This document shows positions 5,744-8,737 of a stretch of DNA of 8,737 nt, piece after piece. Source of the DNA: Gemmatimonadota bacterium (GTDB lineage: Bacteria > Gemmatimonadota > Gemmatimonadetes > Longimicrobiales > Longimicrobiaceae); the NCBI GenBank assembly GCA_019348475.1, contig JAHWJJ010000174.1, forward strand, positions 1 to 8,737, read 5' to 3'. Each line of letters begins with the position of its first letter. Within the stretch, counting starts at the first letter, position 1. A model generated the notes under the pieces. It was given only the letters and a program-made list of their open reading frames with translations. It ran no database searches and had not been told where the DNA came from. Position numbers and translations under genes: made by a program.

Positions 5744-7765
5744 ATGGATGCTTCGCAGTACTCCCTAGAACTACCAGCCAATCATCGTCGCATGGTAACA
5801 TACGCATCCGCCAGCATCACCGAAGCGTTTAATTCGATGCTGCGCACTGACTACATTTCACTCAATGACACTGAAAAGCTTGCTCGGCTTTCCCATTACT
5901 ATGTTGATTACTTCAACCTTCTGCCGGAGATCCTCTCTGACACTGATCAACTGATTGTCGGACGGCGTGGAACTGGGAAGACGACGTTGTTGTACCGCGC
6001 GTTGGTCGCATGCATGGATTCGTGGCGGCCCGATTACCATGAATTTAATGCGCCGAAGAGCCGAACCTTGGGCATCTATGTTGATCTCAGCAAGTGTCAG
6101 TCACTGGATAGTTCAACCGATTCAGACTTCATCGAGTTTGAACACGCTTTTGTAAGTGAGGTCTGTGATTCTATTACTGATCAGCTCACCCGCTTTTGGC
6201 CTGGGCTGTCCAGTGAGCCCGGGTGGTTCAGTCGCCTGTTCCGCGCGGCAGAGAATCGGAAGGCTGTCGAGGTAAAGGCCGTTCTTGACCGAATCAGCGT
6301 TTTACTCCAACAAGGCTTGCCGCGTGTAGTAGACCGTGCGAGCCCGGTTCAGTCCAAGGAGTCGAGCACACTCTCTGTCGGCCAATCAGATGAACTTTCA
6401 GTAGATGTTGGCGAGAAGTTGGCTGTAGGCGCCAAGGGAGGCGATACGAGCCAGGAAACAACAGTATCGGAAAAGAGCTATTCCACGAAGACGAGCTACC
6501 GACTTACTGTCGCAGATATTTTGCGAATCTTGGGCGAACTTAAAGAGAAGGCGGGGTTGGCCGCCACCTACATCTTCATAGACGAGTATTCAGCACTTTC
6601 TACCGATTTGCAGCGTCGGTTCTCGACGCTGTTGAAAAAGCTTCTGGGTTCGCATGCAGGCGTGTTCGTGAAGCTCTGCGCGATCACAGACAAATATACG
6701 CTTGGTAGTTCAATCATTCTCCAGCGCGATCTATTCGAACTCTCATTAGATCTAGATGCTTTTGTGGAGCGATCGGGTACACTCGGGAGTGCAATGGAAG
6801 GGCTCCGGGATTTCGCGGAGAGCATTGTGTCGGCAAGATTGGAAGCTTACGACTGTCCCAGACCAGAAGATATCTTCGATGATCCAGACGGTGCGTGGGT
6901 CAGCCTTAGCAGATCAGCGATGGGGGTTCCGCGTACGCTGGGAATCGTTCTGAAGCAAGCATGGAATTTATCCCAACAGGGGCGACGTTCTAAGCGTATA
7001 CGACGTACAGATCTGGCCTTCGGGATTCGGTATGCATCCACCGCGTACCTAAACCAGTTGCTGGGTGCAGCCCGCGACGGTGTTGCAGTGCCTGCATTTC
7101 ACATTGACATGTGGACGGCTCTTTTGGATCGTGCTCAGCAGGAGCGCGACAAGGCTCCGGAGGTCGCCGCTAGCCACTTCCTCATTGCACCGAAGTACGA
7201 ACACATGTTGAGTGTCCTTAACATGTTCTTTTTGGTGCACCTGTTGACTAAGGGACGTACCACGAAGAAGGAGCGGCTGGCGCGGAGTCTCTATTGCTTC
7301 GAGTTCGGTATGTGCGAGGAGCATGGTTTGGGCTTCGCTACAGATCGCAATATGCTCCGACAACAACGGTTTGCTTATGATAAGGTGCTTCAACCGTTCG
7401 AGAAGTTTTTCGGTTTCACAGCGGAGGCGACGTTTCGCTGTTCGACATGTGGACAAGTCTATCGAGAGAGCGAGTTGTCAGTGGCCGGAATGCAACTCAT
7501 GTTCTGTCCCCGCGACCGCACGGACTTAGTCGCCCAAGGAGGTGGACGTGAGGGTGAGGCATTCACTGAGGAAGAAACAAAAATCATTGGAACTATGCGG
7601 TCGGCCGCTAAGGAGGATCACGTTCTGGCTCGGCAAGTGGCTGATGATGTAGGGTGCTATGTCCAAAAAGTATCCAAATTTGGTGAAAAACTGGAGCGTA
7701 ATGGACTAGTGAAACGGGAACGTGATGCCGCCGACGATCGCTATTATTACTATGGCAAAGAATGA
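5744..7765 (+). CDS. ORC/Cdc6-like AAA+ P-loop ATPase with zinc-knuckle-like motif and winged helix
   Basis: This 673-residue NTPase is of unknown role. Walker A is GRRGTGKTT (73-81) and Walker B is YIFIDEYSAL (276-285, D280/E281). The sensor-1 strand is VFVKLCAIT (307-315), and the sensor-2 GVPR places R397 near the nucleotide, the usual order in ORC/Cdc6-type AAA+ proteins. A polar Ser/Thr/Glu-rich segment (about 200-250) separates Walker A from Walker B. The C-terminal half has C566-x2-C569 and C588 followed by PRD, like a zinc ribbon with a non-Cys fourth ligand. It ends in a winged helix-turn-helix (about 608-670). There is no signal peptide or membrane segment. The start is uncertain: 5744 (GGAG 13 bases upstream) is preferred to 5636, whose extra 36 residues look non-coding; 5792 is also possible. 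GC is low: 28 of 60 bases at 5881-5940, against 43 of 60 in nrdJ at 1561-1620. The gene therefore looks transferred. A defence role is inferred only from its position next to an R-M system. Confidence 0.82.
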   Translation: MDASQYSLELPANHRRMVTYASASITEAFNSMLRTDYISLNDTEKLARLSHYYVDYFNLLPEILSDTDQLIVGRRGTGKTTLLYRALVACMDSWRPDYHEFNAPKSRTLGIYVDLSKCQSLDSSTDSDFIEFEHAFVSEVCDSITDQLTRFWPGLSSEPGWFSRLFRAAENRKAVEVKAVLDRISVLLQQGLPRVVDRASPVQSKESSTLSVGQSDELSVDVGEKLAVGAKGGDTSQETTVSEKSYSTKTSYRLTVADILRILGELKEKAGLAATYIFIDEYSALSTDLQRRFSTLLKKLLGSHAGVFVKLCAITDKYTLGSSIILQRDLFELSLDLDAFVERSGTLGSAMEGLRDFAESIVSARLEAYDCPRPEDIFDDPDGAWVSLSRSAMGVPRTLGIVLKQAWNLSQQGRRSKRIRRTDLAFGIRYASTAYLNQLLGAARDGVAVPAFHIDMWTALLDRAQQERDKAPEVAASHFLIAPKYEHMLSVLNMFFLVHLLTKGRTTKKERLARSLYCFEFGMCEEHGLGFATDRNMLRQQRFAYDKVLQPFEKFFGFTAEATFRCSTCGQVYRESELSVAGMQLMFCPRDRTDLVAQGGGREGEAFTEEETKIIGTMRSAAKEDHVLARQVADDVGCYVQKVSKFGEKLERNGLVKRERDAADDRYYYYGKE

Positions 7766-7789
7766 CGCTGCTCCAGTCTTGAATTGCAT

Positions 7790-7822
7790 GGCGCCTGCAG
7801 TTTAAACGTTCTGCTTGGCGCC
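7790..7822 (+). repeat. Hairpin just after the ATPase gene
   Basis: GGCGCC (7790-7795) pairs with GGCGCC (7817-7822) and GCAG (7797-7800) pairs with CTGC (7811-7814), with a T/TT internal bulge and a 10-base loop that begins TTTAAAC. It starts 25 bases after the ATPase stop. It could help end or stabilise that transcript, but it has no following T run, so I do not call it an intrinsic terminator. Confidence 0.4.
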
Positions 7823-7847
7823 GTCGAACCTTTGGCGCAATCGAGTG

Positions 7848-8018
7848 CTATGATCTGTTAAGCCTCCGCACCACCTCCACCGCGCCAACGCTTGTACACG
7901 TTCATGCACACCACTCTCCCGCGCCGTAGAGCACCTCCCAGAACTTGCCGCGGCGCTTGATCTTGTAGCCGGGCTGTGGAGCAGCGGCGGGAGCTTCGGG
8001 TTGGCGCTTCTTGGCCAT
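7848..8018 (-). pseudogene. Frame-broken small basic protein gene
   Basis: On the minus strand an ATG at 8018 has GGAGG five bases upstream. It opens a 38-codon frame, MAKKRQPEAPAAAPQPGYK, continuing IKRRGKFWEVLYGAGEWCA to a TGA at 7902-7904. Adding one base near GAG-TGG would let the reading continue VCMNVYKR. Removing one base soon after returns to the first frame with GAVEVVRRL, open to a TAG at 7848-7850. The pattern (basic, proline-rich N-terminus, then a KFWEV...V..YK.GA.EVVRRL module) resembles small hypothetical proteins I recall from Gemmatimonadota-like genomes, about 55 residues long. I read it as a gene with two opposite one-base shifts, that is, a decayed copy. It could also be an intact 38-residue peptide. 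Function unknown. Confidence 0.5.
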
Positions 8019-8096
8019 CATAGCCTCCGATCCTCTTGACCCGTGGCGCCCGGCAGGGCTACCGTTGTGGTGCGGGCGTTGGATCGGTCGCGAGAG

Positions 8097-8142
8097 AGGC
8101 TGGCCGGTTCTTCTTGGCGGGAGAGCGGCCAGCCTTGCTTTT
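8097..8142 (+). terminator. Intrinsic-terminator-like hairpin
   Basis: AGGCTGGCCG (8097-8106) is perfectly complementary to CGGCCAGCCT (8126-8135) around a 19-base loop and is followed by TGCTTTT. The T run orients it for plus-strand transcripts; the opposite side lacks one. No plus-strand gene ends close by (the ATPase stops 330 bases earlier), so it terminates either read-through or an unannotated short RNA. Its tail shares the 11 bases CCTTGCTTTTC exactly with the terminator at 5424-5459. Confidence 0.6.
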
Positions 8143-8151
8143 CGCCCTGCG

Positions 8152-8201
8152 TGGTATCACCGTAATACCGACGAGGCCGATCTGTCAACGCTGTGATACC
8201 A
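8152..8201. promoter_or_regulatory. Candidate operator: spaced inverted repeat upstream of the HTH gene
   Basis: TGGTATCAC (8152-8160) and GTGATACCA (8193-8201) form a perfect 9-bp inverted repeat with 32 bases between. A third near-copy, GTAATACC (8162-8169), matches 7 of 8 bases of GTGATACC. The array ends 7 bases before the ATG at 8209, where a repressor would act. A minus-strand TTGACA (8188-8183) followed after 15 bases by TATTAC (8167-8162) lies inside it and could drive the divergent small gene. That the adjacent helix-turn-helix protein binds here is an inference from proximity. Confidence 0.4.
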
Positions 8202-8208
8202 AATCCCG

Positions 8209-8451
8209 ATGGACTTCAAAGCTGCCGCTGACGTGCTCCTCAGCACCCAGCCTGTGAGCGCGATCGAGATTGCCGAGCGGCTCGGGAAGGAGCCGCACAC
8301 GATCCGCCGCGCGCGGATGAGCGGGCCGAACGCGCGCTCGGCGCCGAAGGGGTGGGACGCCGTGGTGGCGGACCTGGCGGAGAAGCACGCGGATGAGTTG
8401 GAGCAGCGAGTCTCGCAGCTGCGACGCCTCGCGAAGCAACTACGCGGGTAA
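8209..8451 (+). CDS. Small helix-turn-helix DNA-binding protein (80 aa)
   Basis: The product is a predicted DNA-binding regulator. Residues 16-36 (VSAIEIAERLGKEPHTIRRAR) fit a helix-turn-helix: a first helix with Ile/Ala/Leu, the glycine turn LGKEP, then a recognition helix rich in Thr and Arg. A short linker containing APKGW follows. The C-terminal half is a charged helix (DLAEKHADELEQRVSQLRRLAKQL) that could dimerise as a coiled coil. The codons are GC-rich like nrdJ, unlike the ATPase, so it may belong to the host backbone. No Shine-Dalgarno precedes the ATG. The upstream bases TGATAC (8194-8199) could serve as a -10 for a leaderless transcript. Inverted repeats directly upstream suggest autoregulation. 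The exact family is not recognised. Confidence 0.65.
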   Translation: MDFKAAADVLLSTQPVSAIEIAERLGKEPHTIRRARMSGPNARSAPKGWDAVVADLAEKHADELEQRVSQLRRLAKQLRG

Positions 8452-8612
8452 TGCGGCCCACTCAACGGCAGTCTCTAAATGCGGCTGACGCGAAAACTTC
8501 TGGACGCATGGTATTCGGCCGGCCTGGAGATAAATCGGTCGATGCGGCTTACGCCGATTGCCAAACGCAATCAGAACCGCGCGGATGAGCCGCGTAGGGA
8601 AAGGAGGTGGGT

Positions 8613-8737
8613 ATGGGTAAGCTCGTGTTCGGAATGAACCAGTCCCTGGACGGCTACGTCGACCACATGGCGTTTGCGCCAGGCCCCACGCTCTTCCGCC
8701 ACTTCATCGAGGAGGCTCAGGGGCAGGCGGGCAGTGT
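8613..8737 (+). CDS. RibD C-terminal/dihydrofolate-reductase-like family protein, 5' part only
   Basis: The gene runs off the window after 41 complete codons. The start is firm: AAGGAGG (8601-8607) lies 5 bases before the ATG. The N-terminus MGKLVFGMNQSLDGYVD is the first beta strand and the SLDGY motif typical of the RibD_C/DHFR-like fold, a family of putative NADPH-dependent reductases that mostly lack a proven substrate. The following AFAPGPTLFRHFIEEAQ is consistent with this family. It is not classical FolA, and there is no folate-pathway neighbour to suggest such a role. GC content and codon use return to the level of nrdJ, so this probably marks host sequence beyond the accessory region. 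Confidence 0.85.
   Translation, partial: MGKLVFGMNQSLDGYVDHMAFAPGPTLFRHFIEEAQGQAGS

Noticed and set aside
7790..7863. Integron attC-like site (GTTAAGC plus hairpin) after the ATPase
   Set aside because: GTTAAGC fits one core site, but no matching RYYYAAC partner or paired inner boxes are present, and no integrase is visible.
1..8737. CRISPR arrays, tRNA or rRNA genes, transposase or integrase genes
   Set aside because: I saw no regularly spaced repeats, cloverleaf or rRNA sequence, and no DDE, tyrosine or serine recombinase motifs in any plausible frame.

Overview
The window comes from a high-GC bacterium. The class II ribonucleotide reductase, the codon use of nrdJ and the style of the small accessory proteins would fit a Gemmatimonadota (Longimicrobium-like) genome, but that assignment is an inference from memory of the families, not something the sequence proves.

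Layout. 1-259: no gene that I can call. 260-288: a promoter with a palindrome matching the NrdR box. 423-2966: an intact adenosylcobalamin-dependent ribonucleotide reductase (nrdJ). 3002-3214: a small unrecognised protein, well placed for co-transcription with nrdJ. 3344-5228: a two-gene type II restriction-modification cassette, a D12-class N6-adenine methyltransferase followed one base later by a DpnII-like PD-(D/E)XK endonuclease. 5230-5424: a truncated, diverged second copy of codons 720-778 of nrdJ, starting one base after the endonuclease stop and running into a strong intrinsic terminator. 5460-5743: no recognisable gene. 5744-7765: a large ORC/Cdc6-like P-loop ATPase with a zinc-knuckle-like motif and a C-terminal winged helix, clearly lower in GC than its surroundings. 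7766-8208: hairpins and a frame-broken minus-strand small gene. 8209-8451: a small helix-turn-helix protein. 8613-end: the start of a RibD/dihydrofolate-reductase-like protein, where host-like sequence appears to resume.

Interpretation. The region from the nrdJ 3' end to about 8150 looks like an accessory (probable defence) island lodged at the end of a housekeeping gene. The R-M cassette lies between two non-identical copies of the same stretch of nrdJ (about 84% identical over 170 bp, with 12 of 20 differing codons synonymous). This suggests that the island arrived by recombination carrying or displacing an orthologous nrdJ 3' end, or by insertion with a long target duplication followed by divergence. 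The methyltransferase and endonuclease should act as a self-contained restriction pair. The ATPase is a separate, later or independent low-GC acquisition of unknown function, and its architecture suggests nucleic-acid binding.
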